Position numbers and translations under genes: made by a program. Source: Euonymus europaeus (lineage: Eukaryota > Streptophyta > Magnoliopsida > Celastrales > Celastraceae). Taken from it: a DNA stretch of 64,000 bases. The notes beneath the pieces were generated by a model. That model made no database searches and was not told where the DNA came from. It saw only the letters and a program-made list of their open reading frames with translations. The stretch spans positions 6,639,001 through 6,703,000 of the forward strand of contig OY756957.1 in the NCBI GenBank assembly GCA_963580455.1, read 5' to 3'. Shown here piece after piece: positions 10,831 through 24,671 of this stretch (position 1 is the first letter of the stretch; each line of letters starts with the position of its first letter).

Positions 10831-13800
10831 AGTGGTTCCTATGGAATGTTTTTTGTGCAGTCGTTCGTCTAAAAGTGTAGGCATGCGGGTTTATGAGGAA
10901 TATACTTTCATCGTGGTGGTTGGGCCTCGAATCTTGGACTGGGTCTTGGGCCTATAAAATTTTCAGCCTGTTAAGATAAACAGACCAACTACCCAACAAG
11001 AGAGAAAGGTTAGGAATGAAGCCGAAACGAGAGGAACTATAGATGTGAAGAAAATAATATGAAAAAGAAGACCAAGAGAATTCTGATGCTTTTGTTTTTT
11101 TTTTTTGATAAAATTCTGATGCTTTTGTTGCCCGACATGATTTGAAGATAACAAATTCTCTCTGATTTGACACTATCCACTACAGTTATGATTCACGTGG
11201 TCATAGGATGATTCTTCATAAAAAAAGTTTTGGTCAATTTTGGGATTAATCATTTAATCCGTTGCAATCGTCAAAGATTGCGGTACCCGGCTCAAGTGGG
11301 GAGCATCAATGATGGTAAGCTCTCGAGTAAAGATGATAGGACTCTAAATTTTATATTTTTAAGGGGAAGAAGGGAAGTTATAAAAATGTAAAATCTCTCA
11401 ACTCGTATTTTCTTTTAGCCAAAGAGTCCCAGAGAATAAATTCTCGCCGGGTTGAAAGATTTTGGCAAAGGGTTCGAAGCAGATAATTTCTACTTGATTC
11501 AGGAGAGAATGAATCTCGTGACACACATTTAAAATATCAATTAAAATCTATCAATTATAGTAGAATGAAATGTTTATGTTAATTTCTTTTTGAAAGAATT
11601 TTAACTGTGTGTTAGTACCTATGTATTAAAATTTATTTACATGTTAGTTTGATACATTTTATTTATCGTATTATAATGAGAATCAATTTAAAAAATTCAA
11701 GTATTTTATTATCTGACACCAAAATAACTATCAAAAGAACCCAACAAAATTAAACCATTGTAAACATTACAACATTTTCATTCTCAAACACATCAAGATC
11801 ACACGTCTCTTAATACAAGATCACACGTCTCTTAATACAGACACATCAATAAAAGACAATTCCCTATGCATTATATATTTCCCACTAAGGCTATGTTTGG
11901 GGAGGGGTTGGGGGTTCCTTTATTCGCAAATTCTTTCGAACTCTTGCTTGATGCGAACAATTAGATGTGTTCGGAGTGGTTCAATCTCTTGAAAATGAAG
12001 AGTTATGAGGTATTCACTCACATAAAAGTATTCAATCACTTTCAATAGCAAGCAATGATTCATTTTTATGAATCATTTCTAACCCAATACTTCCAAATCC
12101 AATCTCTCTCAACCCTCACATCAATTATAACCTAAAATTAGATTATTCTTTTTTACATTCCAACTAATCTTATTTTGAGAGTATACCAAAACAAAAGTCA
12201 AAAGAAACTCAATCACGGTAATAAGACGACTTATCGACAACTGGTTTCGATTACTTAGTAATTAGGATGACAACACAACATGATTTCCTTTTAACTGCCA
12301 ACAATATTATGATTCTCTGTAGGCCCAGCCCGTAACTACTAGTGGGCCCGTTTTGTGTCTCGGTGCTTTTTTAGGACTGAAAGACATTTCACAATCAATG
12401 ATGGTACCCACTCTATTTCATCTTTTTAAAAATTATATATATAAATAATATTAAACTTCATTATTATTATTTTTTCTTTTTCTTTTTCATTCTTAAACCG
12501 GTTGTTCAATTTCTCAGAAGGTGGAATATAATATCAAAAAATATGAAAATGGTACTTTCAAAATGATTAAATAATGAGCAAGCAAACCTAACGCAATATA
12601 CAACTAATAAAATATTTTCTGTGACATGTAATCCAATTGTAAAAGCAACTATGTTATACGACATATACTGTGAAATCTTATGATTTATCCATACGCAACT
12701 TGTAGAATAATAAGGAAAACTAAGTCAACAAGGAACTCTAAATCAATTCCAAAAAAAATCAAAAAATTTGTTGTACAATAACGTGTATCTAATCATCTAT
12801 AAGCCTATGAGATAAGAAAAAAATAGAGTTTACATACAAGTATAGTTGGAAATACACAACCACTTAAATTATAGTATTGTATGGACTAAAAATATCCGAC
12901 CCAACACAAATATAAATGGATCGAAATAAAAACTCGAGTCCATAAGAGGCAAACAAAGTCAGAAGATAGAAGATACAACTAAGAGGCGGACAACAAAGCC
13001 TAAGAGAAATAGCTGAAGGACAAAGCAGTTGCACACAAGTAATTGAATCTTACAATTGACAGAAAACTTCTAAAACTACTGTAAACCTTCACAACTACTG
13101 TAAACAGACGAAATTGCACCGAAAAACTATAAAAGTGGCAAAACATGCAGTGGATGGGATCCGACTTTTGGAGCTTGAATTCTAAAGTTCTGAATGTAAT
13201 GAAACCTGTTCAAGAAAATAATTTTCACTTTGGGGCAGTGGACGTAGACCCAAAGCCAAACCATGTAAACCCTCTTACTCTTTTTTACCATATCTTGAAA
13301 GTTTAATTAAGAACAACACTACAATTTTGGATTGTGGAATTATTTCACCAACAAGTATATTTGTACATTTCTCAAAAAATTATCGTATGTACTCGAAAGA
13401 TTCTGAGTTCAATTATCACTAGGGGCAATATCATTGTGACCATGCACTAGACTTTGATTCAACTTACCATATCGTCAAATAAAAAATTTATATATGCATG
13501 GGTACTAGGCTTTAGTCTAATTTTCCGAGTTGTCAGGTGGAAATTTTATATCTACGCGGGCCATTGAGTTTAAACTCATATGAGATGTTCAAAAGGTAAA
13601 TTTGTATGATTAAGCTTGAATTATTTCTTGTTAAATATTTAATTTTTACAAGCACTTGTATCAGATGTTTAGACGGTAAATTTCTATGATATCATTCCCG
13701 ATTTTTTAAAAAATATTTGGAAATACACTATAAAATATAAAATAAGAAACAAAAAAGAAGAAGATAAAGACAGAACCTCAGACTTCATGTGACTTCATTT

Positions 13801-14850
13801 AGATTGGAGTGGAGGGCAAATCATAGGCATGTGGTGAGGCATAAATGAGTGGCTTTTCTCTGCCGTGGTCTTTGGTACTCTATAGCTTTTACCATATTTC
13901 TGTGGCATGTGGCCGAATCTAAACCCAACATGTCTTTTTATCCATATACTAATAAAGAGAGGAAAAAAAAAGACAATCAACTTGTCTTTTGGCTTTGTGG
14001 TCCTTGCTTACTTTTCATCCTCATTGAAGATGATAAACACAAACAAATACGAGAGTGGGTTACCTAATTTATATCCTACTCAGTGATACTTTAGTTGATA
14101 ATTTTTTTTTAGGATCAAATCGTATAGATTCAGAAAATTTTAAATAAACTTGTTTTCGATTATCAAAAAAGTTTAGGGGTTACAACTATAGTCATATCTA
14201 GTAATATGAAAGCACAAATTGGATTGTCACTGGCTTAACATCCTCCTGTGTGAAATTTGAACGCTACACTTGAAATTTTACTTTTAGATCCCACCTCTAT
14301 AAAACATAAAAATACGCCCCTTAATATATTTATATCAATAAAATATATATTTTAATATATATTTTTTAGTCTCCATTTATCAAACTCTCCAAATATCAAG
14401 TGTTTAATTCTTTTAATATAATTTTTTCGCTCAAAACACATCTCTTAATATATAATTTTTATTTTTTAAATATTCTTTTTTTATCTCCAACTCTGTATAT
14501 TCCAAAAAATTTAGTGTTTGATTACAATAGTGCCACTGTGGTTGCTTAATTAGTCTCATTTGAGGGTTTTTTTTTTTGTGTGTTGGATAGGAAAGAGGAA
14601 AATACAATCGCCATTGGTTGGGATTAGTTATGGGCTTAGTGGACCAGGCCCAAGCCCAATCTCAGCTACCCATCTCCTGATCTCCGTATGAGTCACTAAA
14701 CAGTTCTCTACCAGGGAGAAGAGAAGAAGAAAGAAATCGCTATTCGCTGTCGATATGATAGTGCAATAAATTATTAAAAAATTATGGATTTACAGTTTAC
14801 TGCCTTTGCCCTTTCGTGGAAAGATAGAGCATAAGCTTTATAAAAGCAGT
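10831..14850. other. Intergenic region, no gene recognised
   Basis: About 4 kb of AT-rich sequence with only short frames. Visible details: a 22-bp direct repeat 'agatcacacgtctcttaata' at about 11808-11838, and a dispersed phrase 'caaataaaaaatttata' near 13480 that recurs near 38720. Simple T/A runs lie around 12420-12480 and 14340-14510. None gives coding evidence. Confidence 0.4.
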
Positions 14851-15006
14851 TCAGTCTGGTGATGGTGTTTCCCGTCCCGAAGAGGAGGAATCAAAGGAAG
14901 AAGAAGGGCTTAACCGTAATTTCACCATTGTTTGTCTTCTCATTGATGATATTCTCCTTATCCGGCGGCGTTGGTGCTGGTTCTTGGAAATGGATCGCAT
15001 TAACAG

Positions 15007-15143
15007 GCAGAAGCTAGTAGCAGCAGTGGCGGCGGCGGAGGAGTGTGGGCCTCGGTTGGGGCGCCTTCCAATGTTGGAATAGCCATCGGCGTTACGGCCA
15101 TGGCCGGCCTCGCGTTGGCCAGTACCGTCGTCTACACTCGTAG
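15007..15143 (+). CDS. Candidate alternative first exon of the TBC gene, with a membrane helix
   Basis: In the frame that reaches the AG|GTAAAA donor at 15143/15144 the translation is Gly/Ser-rich, then hydrophobic ('NVGIAIGVTAMAGLALAS'), then 'TVVYTRR'. The exon ends in phase 2. The main first exon (ending 15458) also ends in phase 2, so both can splice to the same acceptor at 16130 and give '...YTRRGTLKSPWSRR'. The only in-frame ATG is at 15100, inside the hydrophobic stretch; otherwise an upstream exon or start must exist. The left limit is set at a weak AG. Transcripts are needed to decide. Confidence 0.4.
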
Positions 15144-15273
15144 GTAAAAAGCATAAACGAAAAAGTCGCATCAGAATCGCAAGCATCGAAGTTTCGGAAT
15201 TTTTTTAGTTATTTGATAGAAATTCAGGAACAATTTTTGAGAATTGTTGCTGATTTAGATAGGTAGGTAGAAA

Positions 15274-18200
15274 ATGTTAGCGGAACAGAAACCTTTGATG
15301 AGAGTCCTACGGAGAATTCACACATCTTCGCCGTGGAGGTCGTCGATTTCCTCTTCTCCGACATCTTCGTCATCGTGGAGTCATTTGCGATCGTTTCTAC
15401 TTGTAGTTGCTTTGTCCAATTCATCATCGTCATCTTGCTCAAAAGCCTCCAGTGATCTGTGAGTTTACATCTCCCTTTTCAGCTCATATTTTATATCAAT
15501 TGCTTCACTCATCAGATCAGATCTGAAGGGAATTAACCAGCTCAATAGGATCTTTCATCCCTTGGAAAGTACTCCTCTTTTTCCTAGGGATTCAGGACCT
15601 GATCGGCGCTTGTTGGATGTTTTTATGTCAACTATTTAGTTAGTTAAGTTAGTAGTAGATGACTACCGATTAAAAGCTGATCTTAGCACTCTAGGTTTTA
15701 TGACTGTTGTTTACCAAGCTGTTTGTTATGGTTCTACATTCTCCCTTTTCTTCTTGTTAAAATGATCTAATATTCTTTTGAAATTATGGGTTGTTTTTTG
15801 CTCCTAGTACTTCCCCTTTGTTTCATTCTTCAAAGTAATCGTGCTTGTGAGGAAGCTGGAACATTCTCGAAAATAGTGAAACTAGAGCCTTTTCTGGTTT
15901 CAATAGGTTGTTGTGGGTTTCAGCTGAGAAAGTGCAATTGCTTCTTCTCTATATTGAGGAAGGGAAAAGTTGGGTTGGGGGGGAGAGTGACCTTATTTGC
16001 TTTGTTTTTAATGTTCTTGCGCTGTCATTGATGTTTGGTTTGTGTATTCATTTTTATGACTTTTGTGTATTCATTTTTATGACTTTTGTGCAGTGAAATG
16101 ACGATGGAATTGTATATCTTTTTTTTCAGGGGAACTCTAAAATCACCTTGGTCCAGGAGGAGAAGAAAACATGCCCTTAAACCAAAACAATGGAAAAGTT
16201 TATTTACACCTGATGGAAAACTCAGTGATGGTGGCGTCCAGTTTCTCAAAAAAGCCCGAAAAGGAGTATGTTATTGACTTTCTAAGACATCTAAATTGGA
16301 TTTTCTATTGGATGGAAGTTTATATTATGCTAGTTGCATGGTATTTTTAACTGTACTTTGTTGCCACTGTTACAGGGCGTCGATCCAAGTATAAGAGCAG
16401 AAGTTTGGCCATTCCTTCTTGGAGTGTAAGAATACCCATCCCTATAAGCTTACATTTCTTTGCGCTCACTTATGTATTATACCATGCCTGTATTTGAGAG
16501 GGAGAACTTTTGTTTAGGGTTGCTTGTTAACTTTTATTCTACCTCAATCTTAGCCACTTTAGTTTTTGGCTGTATTTCTATGTTGTTCATCTGTCACATG
16601 TCTCCCTTATGCAATCTTGTGACATCATCTTCATTTTGAGCTACACATTTGCATTTCTCAATTTTTTGTTTCGGATGAGTCTTGTATAGTACCATTTATG
16701 TGTGCAAAGTCATAGTTGTCGTATCAATCTAGAGGGAAAAATGACATCAATTACTTTGCTAGCATTCCTTTTGCTGATAGCTGCCAACTGTACTGTTACT
16801 TCATGGGAAATAAACTTCCTGGTTATGTTAGACTTCTATTTTTGATATCTGTTCTGAGATTTCTTTTCCTTATGCGTTGTCTTAATGAGTTCATTGATGG
16901 TCAAGACATGCTACAGATTTACATGCTCACACTAGAGGTTTTTTCCCTTCTCTTACAGCTATGATCTGAACAGCTCCAAAGTGCAAAGAGATTCCATTCG
17001 AACAAAGAACAGGTATTTTATAAAGTTCATTTGGCCCTCAGTGTTGACATTTTCTTTGGGAATATTATTTCCTTTTTGTTCTTCCTTGCATTAAGTAAAG
17101 CTTTCTTATAATCGTATGTATTTTTGAAGCAGAAGAGAATATGAGAACCTGAGAAAACGGTGTCGGCATAGTCTTAAGCAAGAAATTGGGAGCTTTAAGT
17201 TGAAGGAAACCATTGGAAACGACAGCACTGTGGACAGCGGGGATTTCAGTCAGCTTTTAGATTCTACTAGTTTTGAAGGTGTTGCGAGTGTCAGGAGGTC
17301 CATTTCCATTGAGGAAGCTAGCCTCGTAGGTAACGAGTTAGACTGCAGAGTATGTGGTCAGCCCCTCCCCCCCTCCGAGTCCAGACGGGAAGGAGACAGT
17401 GAGAAGACTGTAATTACCTGTGATTGTGAAGATGGATCTGCTGGTGACACAGAGTCATCTGATTCTGACTCTGACTATGAATCTGAAAATTTACAACCTT
17501 TCCTTGCAACTGAACTGACTGGAGAAAATGACTTGGATATGCATGTGCAAGATTGCTCCTCTTCATCTAATTCAGAAAAGAATTCTGTGTCCCATACAGA
17601 TGAAGATTTTGGTACATGGCAGAGAATTATCCGCCTCGATGCTGTGCGCGCTAATGATGAATGGATCAGATATTCACCGTCTCAGAATGCAGTCTCAGAG
17701 ATCAAGGCACGTAGACTGGCCAATAGTGTTCGCTTGAAGGACTACGATCACTTGGAGGCATGTAGGATTTATCATGCTTCTCGCCTGGTGGCTATCCTTG
17801 AGGCATATGCACTATATGATCCGGAGATTGGTTATTGCCAGGGGATGAGCGATCTACTTTCTCCAATTATCTCAGTTGTGGAGGAGGACCATGAAGCATT
17901 CTGGTGCTTTGTAGCTTTCATGAAAAGAGCTCGTCATAATTTCCGTCTCGATGAGGTTGGAATCCGGAGGCAGCTCAACATTGTCTCTAAGATTATAAAA
18001 TGCAAAGACATTCATCTTTACAGGCACCTGGAGAAGCTTCAAGCAGAGGACTGCTTCTTTTTGTACAGAATGGTGGTGGTTCTTTTCAGGAGGGAATTAA
18101 GCTTCGAGCAGACATTGTGCCTCTGGGAGGTGATGTGGGCAGACCAGGCAGCAATTCGAGCTGGAATTGCCAAGTCTGCTTGGGGAAGAATGAGGCTAAG

Positions 18201-18399
18201 AGCCCCTCCTACAGATGATCTCTTGCTTTATGCAATAGCAGCCTGCGTGTTACAAAGGAGGAAACTCATTATCGAAAAGTACAACGGCATTGATGAGATC
18301 ATGCGAGAATGCAATAGCATGGCGGGACATCTCGATGTGTGGAAACTTCTGGATGACGCTCACGATTTGGTGGTCACTCTTCACGACAAGATTAGGTGA
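15274..18399 (+). CDS. TBC-domain Rab GTPase-activating protein
   Basis: Predicted exons are 15274-15458, 16130-16265, 16376-16425, 16959-17012 and 17133-18399. All have GT-AG borders and matching phases, giving about 563 aa. TBC proteins speed GTP hydrolysis by Rab GTPases and so end Rab signalling on membranes. The TBC domain begins with 'GVDPSIRAEVWPFLLG' (about residue 107). An acidic Ser/Asp-rich insert of roughly 150 residues interrupts it, and it resumes before the arginine finger 'IRLDAVR' (about residue 310). The glutamine finger 'YCQG' follows at about 376. Both catalytic fingers are present, so it should be active. The Ser-rich N-terminus and 'LKSPWSRRRRKHAL' resemble Arabidopsis At5g53570-type proteins. 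Met at 15298 ('MRVLRR') is an alternative start and fits the family better than 15274. The large last exon holds most of the catalytic domain. Confidence 0.92.
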
Positions 18400-20300
18400 T
18401 CTGTTGGTATTTTGCCTTTTGGTGTTCTTTATCGATGTTTTTGTTAACTTAATCTTTTGTTTATTCTCGCCTCAGCATTTGGGATCCTTCTAAACTGAGA
18501 GATCTTCAAATCAAGTATACAGTTTGCTTGAAAGAACATCAAACAGGCAATTTCTTTGTTGATAAGATTATTGATTGTAATGTATAATGTATTGCCCGCG
18601 CTCAAGAGCTCCTTTGACTCTTTTGAGTGATAGCGGCATCGCCAATGGCATTTTATGATGTTTCCATTATCTTTTACTCAATGGCTCTCTATAAAGAATC
18701 CTTAAGTTTATGTCAGTTATTAGTCTATCTGATGCACTGTATCTGACTTTATGTGGATTCTGTTTGTACTTTCAAGATGGTGTTTTGTTTGTTCTTGTTC
18801 TGGCTTACATTTTCTTATTGAAGAGTGAAACATTTTTTGAATTCTTACTAGAGAGTAAACATCAATATCATGTCTGAGAGTATGGGGACACTCTCAGCTT
18901 TTACGTTTTACGAGAGCTTATACTCTATCAACATATTCTGATCCAAACGAACCCCATAGATTTTGTTCGTTATAATAGTTCTAAATAGACAACTTCGAAT
19001 GGGTCCGCTATCTGGACTTGAAAATCCCAAGTAGACTTTTAAACCTTAGGCTCTGTTTGTTTTGGGGAAAATCATGCTTTAGGCTAGCATTTGCTTGATT
19101 TCTCACTGGTTGGGCAAGGAAACCCGTTGAGGTCAAAGAAAAGTAAAAAATTAGGCCCAACAGAAACCTTGGCCAAAATTAGAGAAAATGACTTCCCATC
19201 TTCGGTATTGAGAGTTGTTTTCCTTCCTTAAGATGCTCGCAAGACATAGCCCAAGTGAACTCTCTCATTGACTCTGAACAAGCAAGTGCCTCTTTGAGAT
19301 TTCCAGTTGCCTGTGGAGAACCTCGAGCTCTGGTCACTGATCTGCCTCTCTCTGCTAAGCCCTACAACATCATTACACTCTGATCAGCTCGTGGTTTCCA
19401 GATTTCCAGTTCAACAGTCGCTTTGCTTCTCCAAGAGGTAATTGCTAATTTTTTTTATTCTTGTTCTGGACCATATTTGAAATTATTATATTTTGATTTC
19501 GGGGTTTAGCTTTCGATCAAGTATCTGTGCCCACCAGCCACCGTCTCTCCTTTGGGGTTTAGTTTTCCAATATTTGTCGTGTTGTTAATGTTGTTTTACA
19601 AATGATTGATATTTTCCCCCCTCATATGGATTTCAAAGTACTGGTTGAACCTTTACGAGAAACTTGTCATATTCTTGTTCAACCTCAAATGTATGCTAGC
19701 ATGGGAGGAAATGCACTCCACAGTCTGATGTCTTGATCTCAAGTGATTGTTCAAACCTCCAACTTTGTCATTTAAAGAGCCATGTATAGATGCATCTCAT
19801 TGCATGCTGTGTCTAACATTTGCATCTGGCAGCATATGCCAGGTAGGAATATTATTTCTCTCGCTGGTCTGACCACCAGAACTTCTCATTTCTGGGGACG
19901 GTTGCATGATCAAACAAGACAGGATCACCATTTGATATATGCAAAGAACACTGAGTTTGATCCACCATGAATGGAGGCGGCGCAAATAAGTCTTGTGTTT
20001 TTCAAGTTTGATATATAGACTAGTTTCTTAATTTTTCCATCAAGATTCTTCTCATTCTTGGTCACCTTATGGAGACTAGTATTGAATAACTCAATCATTG
20101 AGATAAAGCTACATGTGAAGTACTAGAAAGGAATGGGAGAGTGGACTACTGGGAGCAATAAATTGTCTTTTTGGGAAATACTTCGGCAAAGTTGTCTTGG
20201 CATGAATGCAGAGTCATACTTCTGTGATTCCAAAAGCATATATGTATATGGTTCATGCTCATTATTCATTTCCCATTGACAATATTTGGTTGACTTTTCT
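18400..20300. other. TBC 3' UTR, then intergenic with one exon-like stretch
   Basis: The 3' UTR of the TBC gene probably runs to about 18700. At 19250-19437 a CT-rich, less AT-rich stretch ends in a good donor-like 'ccaagag|gtaatt', followed by a T-rich intron-like segment. It looks like a 5' UTR exon, but no coding exon follows on the plus strand. It may be a remnant or a non-coding transcript. The rest has no recognisable content. Confidence 0.3.
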
Positions 20301-23300
20301 CTAGGATGACAAAAATTTCATGCATATTGGAGGTTTTACTTTGGCCAAGGCTAGAACAGCAGCAGGAAGTATCCATAGGCCTTCACCGCAGATTAATCCA
20401 GAAGCAACTGCTGGAACCATAAACTCGGCTCTCTTGCTGTTGAGTTTGTGCCATACAAAAACAATCAAAGTGCCCACGCTCATGTCAATGGCGAAGTATG
20501 CCCCCACCAGGAAGGGCACTGCCATGCACATTGGCAGTGGCATCCATTTCCCAATTTTCCTTGGCGAAAGGTCTCGCACAAGGTTAACAGCTACTGCAAA
20601 AGCAAAGAAGCCAAAACAGAGCTGCAAGCAATGGTTTGGCAGAGCTGAAAACCCTTCCACTCCTAGGATCGCCATGTTTCTGTATATCAATGCATACGGA
20701 GCTTTGAAATCGCCTTCAGGATTTCCCACATCAAATGCTTTGTAGAATAGGAAGAAGCTGAGAGGAGCTATTATGCAGCCGATAGCCGTTCCAATAACTT
20801 GGCTCAAGAACATTGCCCTCGGTGAAGTGCGAGTGAAATGAGCTGTTTTGAAATCTTGCATCAGAATGCAAGACACAGAAACTACAGATTTGATGAGTCC
20901 ACAGCCAGCAAGTGCAGCCGCGACACCGTCTTCTTTCCCTGACATTGCCGCCAGCACAAATAAGGCCACTTTCCCATAGTTATATGCCATGTTTATGTCA
21001 GTGAGACCAGCTCCAAATGCATTGCAAAATGCCAGAAACGGAGCTAGAATATAAGCAACCACTACATAGTACCATCTAAGCTGAGGAAACACGATTGGGA
21101 TCACAACAATGGATATGAGGGAGAAGACCCCGTATCCGGCAACTCCGATCCACATCGGAATGTTTTCTGCCAGGAAAACTTCATTTTGCTTGAGCTCTTC
21201 CACTGGATTTTGCTCCTCCTGAACTGCAGAAAAGAAATTTTGTCTTCCTGGTTAGAATATTTAGGTATTAACTTGTCCTTGAAGGACGAGATGATAACCA
21301 GGCTACGGTTCACCTGTGTTCAACTTCTTTTTTCTTATTCTGCTGTGAAGACCAATGATTGTGAAACTCATTATCTTGACGAAATTATAGAGCCCATCGC
21401 CAAGAATAAGAGCAACTGATAGGAAGACCTGCGGAGAAATATCATGGATTAAGAAGCCATTGTCTTAACCTGAGGAAAACCCCAAAGAGAATATGCGGCT
21501 CGGTAGTGCAAACAAGAGGTCACATGTTCAATTTTTTAACCGTCTTTGCACATATTATTATGTGGAATAAGAATAAGATTTGTCCATAATGTCAGTGTCC
21601 GACCCCATACCATACGCAGATAGTTATCTACATTTTTTCTACCTCTGAACCCTGAAGAAAGCCTCAGAAAGAGGAAGGGACAGACCTTGTAACCATATAA
21701 GCTCCTCATGCTAGTTTCTTCTAAATTGTTAGGAAACCAGTCTCCTTTAAGACGATCAAATAATGGCCACATTAGTCCATATGAAAGTACAGCTCCAAGA
21801 AGCAGAGACAGGTTCACTAGATGTGAACAAATCATCCCTGCTCCGACAAAAGTCAAGCTAAAATCGAAGTAAAACCTACAAGAAACACACCCTCAATCAC
21901 AAATCTGCAATAACATGAAGTTCATTGATTAAGATTCAACACATGCATACGTTTGCTTCCAAGCTTGCAGTCCAAAAGTGGGGAACTGTGAGAACCCACA
22001 TCCTTCCTTTCCAGTGTAAAACCATTGAAAGAATGCCCACAAAAAACTCACTGAAAAATACTTCAAGAATCCTCCCACTTGTTTTCTGAAAAGAAAAAAA
22101 AATGATTCAGATTTTACAATAGTAAGTAAACGACCACGGAGAGAAATATTAAGCTCCAGTGGGTATATCTATATCTATATATGTATATATATACTTGGCC
22201 ATTTTATCTCCTTGGCTATGGAAACCATTGATGAGAACTGCTGTTGCCAAGCCACTTGGATATGTTAGTTTGAGGTCGACAATCATAATCTGAATTGCAA
22301 AACAAAAGATATCATAGTTAGAAGAAGATTGAAATGCCTATGATGAATATATACTCATACATATATAGATATATACCTTTCTCAAGGGAATTAAGACAAA
22401 AAGGCCAACAAAGCAAACTACAAAGAGGAAACCAGTCATCCAACCCAACCCAGGCTCCTTTATACTATTTGGAGAATTCCCAACACTTGTTGCTCCTCCT
22501 GATAACTCATATGTCTTTCTGTTTAATGCCAATAGATAAGAAGCAAATCCACCTGAAAATACCCACAACACAGAAAACCCAATTAATCTTACAAACTACA
22601 CATACAACTAGCATACATACATACATACATATACAAACATGTTAGACAAGGAAAAAGATTTCCTTCTACTCCAATATATGTAACCCTCCAATTACAATCC
22701 TCCAACATGCAACTGCACATCCATCAAGGCTAATAATACTAAAAGTAGTATAATATGCAGTTTTTGTACTATCATTGTCTGGTTTTGTTTTCTTTGCCCT
22801 TACTGTGTAATCTTATTCTTCATTAATAAACAATCAGATTTACCAAAAAAAAGTATCAAAACAACAAAGAAAACAATTAATCATGAATACCAAAACATAC
22901 AACTAATCTAATAAAAGTACGTGATTATGATCAATCATAAGAAGAGCTTTGTGTGTAGAATTAATTGATTCAAACCTCCAACTGCAATACTATAGCAAGC
23001 AACTGCACATGTTTGAATCATAGTATTCTCTTGCCTTGTGAATGGTCTGGCTACAAATCCAGCCTTTTGAATCAACTTCGTCCAAGACCGGATAAAAACG
23101 AAAGCAAGAAGAGCAGCAGAGATGTTCAGATTGGGAACCATCCCTGTTGTGAGATTCAATTTCATAGCTATCACACTGTACATAGCTCCAAGTGCAATGC
23201 TTACAGTGAGTCCTCTTACAGTAATTTGTTGTGTCCAGGGTTGGTCGACAACTGCTGCTTTCTTTGATGTCTCCAATGATTCATGATCTTCTAACTCCAT

Positions 23301-23375
23301 TTCTTCCAACTCATGATCCTCTCTCTCTATCTCTTTCTTCTCCTTCATATCTTCTCGATCCATGTAACTATTCAT
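20301..23375 (-). CDS. YSL: Yellow-stripe-like (YSL) metal-nicotianamine transporter
   Basis: There are seven exons on the minus strand: 23375-22976, 22552-22377, 22289-22195, 22085-21951, 21875-21686, 21428-21314 and 21223-20301. All phases join, giving about 677 aa, the usual YSL length. YSLs are oligopeptide-transporter-family proteins that move Fe(II) and other metals bound to nicotianamine across membranes by proton symport. Diagnostic blocks: an acidic Glu-rich N-terminus, '[19 protein letters not shown]', '[19 protein letters not shown]', '[19 protein letters not shown]', '[18 protein letters not shown]', '[14 protein letters not shown]', and a C-terminus '[13 protein letters not shown]'. 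About 14 hydrophobic segments are visible. The sequence is closest to the YSL1/2/3 clade, but the exact orthologue is not assigned. Met at 23363 is a second possible start. Upstream, a GTAAGT donor at 23472 and an AG just before the ATG suggest a small 5' UTR intron. Confidence 0.93.
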
Positions 23376-23379
23376 AGCT

Positions 23380-23472
23380 CTCAAAACAAAATGCAAAGCA
23401 AGATAAGAAAAACTCCATGGAATATATAGAAGCAAGCATATGTATGTAAATGTATATACATATTGCACTTAC
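23380..23472 (-). promoter_or_regulatory. Possible 5' UTR intron of the YSL gene
   Basis: On the minus strand a consensus donor AA|GTAAGT (intron starts 23472) is followed by a T-rich run ending 'gttttgag' four to five bases before the ATG at 23375. The intron would be about 93 bp. The ATG-containing frame continues upstream through it without an ATG conserved in the family. This supports the ATG at 23375 (or 23363) as the start. Confidence 0.4.
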
Positions 23473-23499
23473 TTCTTCTGGCGTCTCCTATATGATACA

Positions 23500-24670
23500 C
23501 ACACAAAGATATATATATATATATACACCAAGAAATCAATCAGGTCTCACTATCACTGTCAGCCTCTCAAATCGGGTCAGGAAGACGGCAATGTGGGTAT
23601 GGGAGTTGCATATATAAAGAATTAATTGAACAAGTTGTCCACAAGATCTTTGTCATCTTATCTATTGAAAAGCAACATATATTGTAAGCATGAACAAACC
23701 CATAAATGCCAATTTATGGATGTTCTCAGTTCTTCTCACACATCACAGCTAGCAATTGATAAGGAAAAATCCGTTGCACCCACCAATCAAGTTCGGCCCA
23801 AATTAATTATATAACAGTGAAAAATATCTCTTCAATAATATATGGTTTATTTTGCTTTACTGTTCTCCCTACTAAAGTACTTAAATATATTAAAATATTA
23901 GTACTAAAAATAGGGTTTTTAGTTACATTATTGGCTTTGACCTAACCTGACTTCAACTATGGTCCAAGTACACGCCTCTTTTCCCACTTTTTCCCCCTCC
24001 GTCTGAAATGGTAGTTATTGCAAACTAATATATATGTTAAAATCATGACCATTAATTGGAAATATTGCTAATTAAGGTAGTGTTTGCTTGTCACGTGATG
24101 CGTGTGGGACAATCAAACATGTCGCGGAAAAGGACTGAACAAAGACAAAATCTGTATTCAAATGCATGATTGCTTCCTCGATGTGTATGGCAGCAGCTCG
24201 GGTGAGCATTTGGGTTTCTGGGACGGGTTTGCATGATTTGCGTCTTGATGGCAGTCAAGGTTTTGAAACCCCGTCATATTATTCATGGTTCATTAATTGG
24301 TTCAATATCATATATTATTATATTCGTTTATTTAATAAACAAAATAATTAAAAATATTTTATATTTTATAATTTTCATAATATATAAAAATACATCAATA
24401 TTACATCTCCTTGGAAAAATTCACAATCATTCATAAGTTTTTAAGTCTTCATATGGCAAAAAATGTAATATATAAAATAAAAAATAATTAATAGTGAAAA
24501 ATATAAAGAAACATGCAGGAAAAAATACAATATGTACATTTAAATATAATTAAATTATTAAATACATATTTATTATAATGTATAAAATAAATAAATGTGT
24601 AAAATATTTTTAATATCTTATTATAATGGGTATGGACACTTACAGTTAAAAAAACACTCTCTAAATCATG
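23500..24670. other. YSL upstream region and AT-rich intergenic
   Basis: This holds the presumed YSL promoter, including an (AT)n run at 23509-23526, and then AT-rich sequence without a recognisable gene. A segment at about 24163-24215 is repeated in part near 25210-25265. Confidence 0.4.
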
Positions 24671-24671
24671 A

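Noticed and set aside
14851..15186. 111-codon minus-strand frame with Arg/Ser-rich sequence
   Set aside because: It is antisense to the candidate TBC first exon, with simple composition and no family resemblance.
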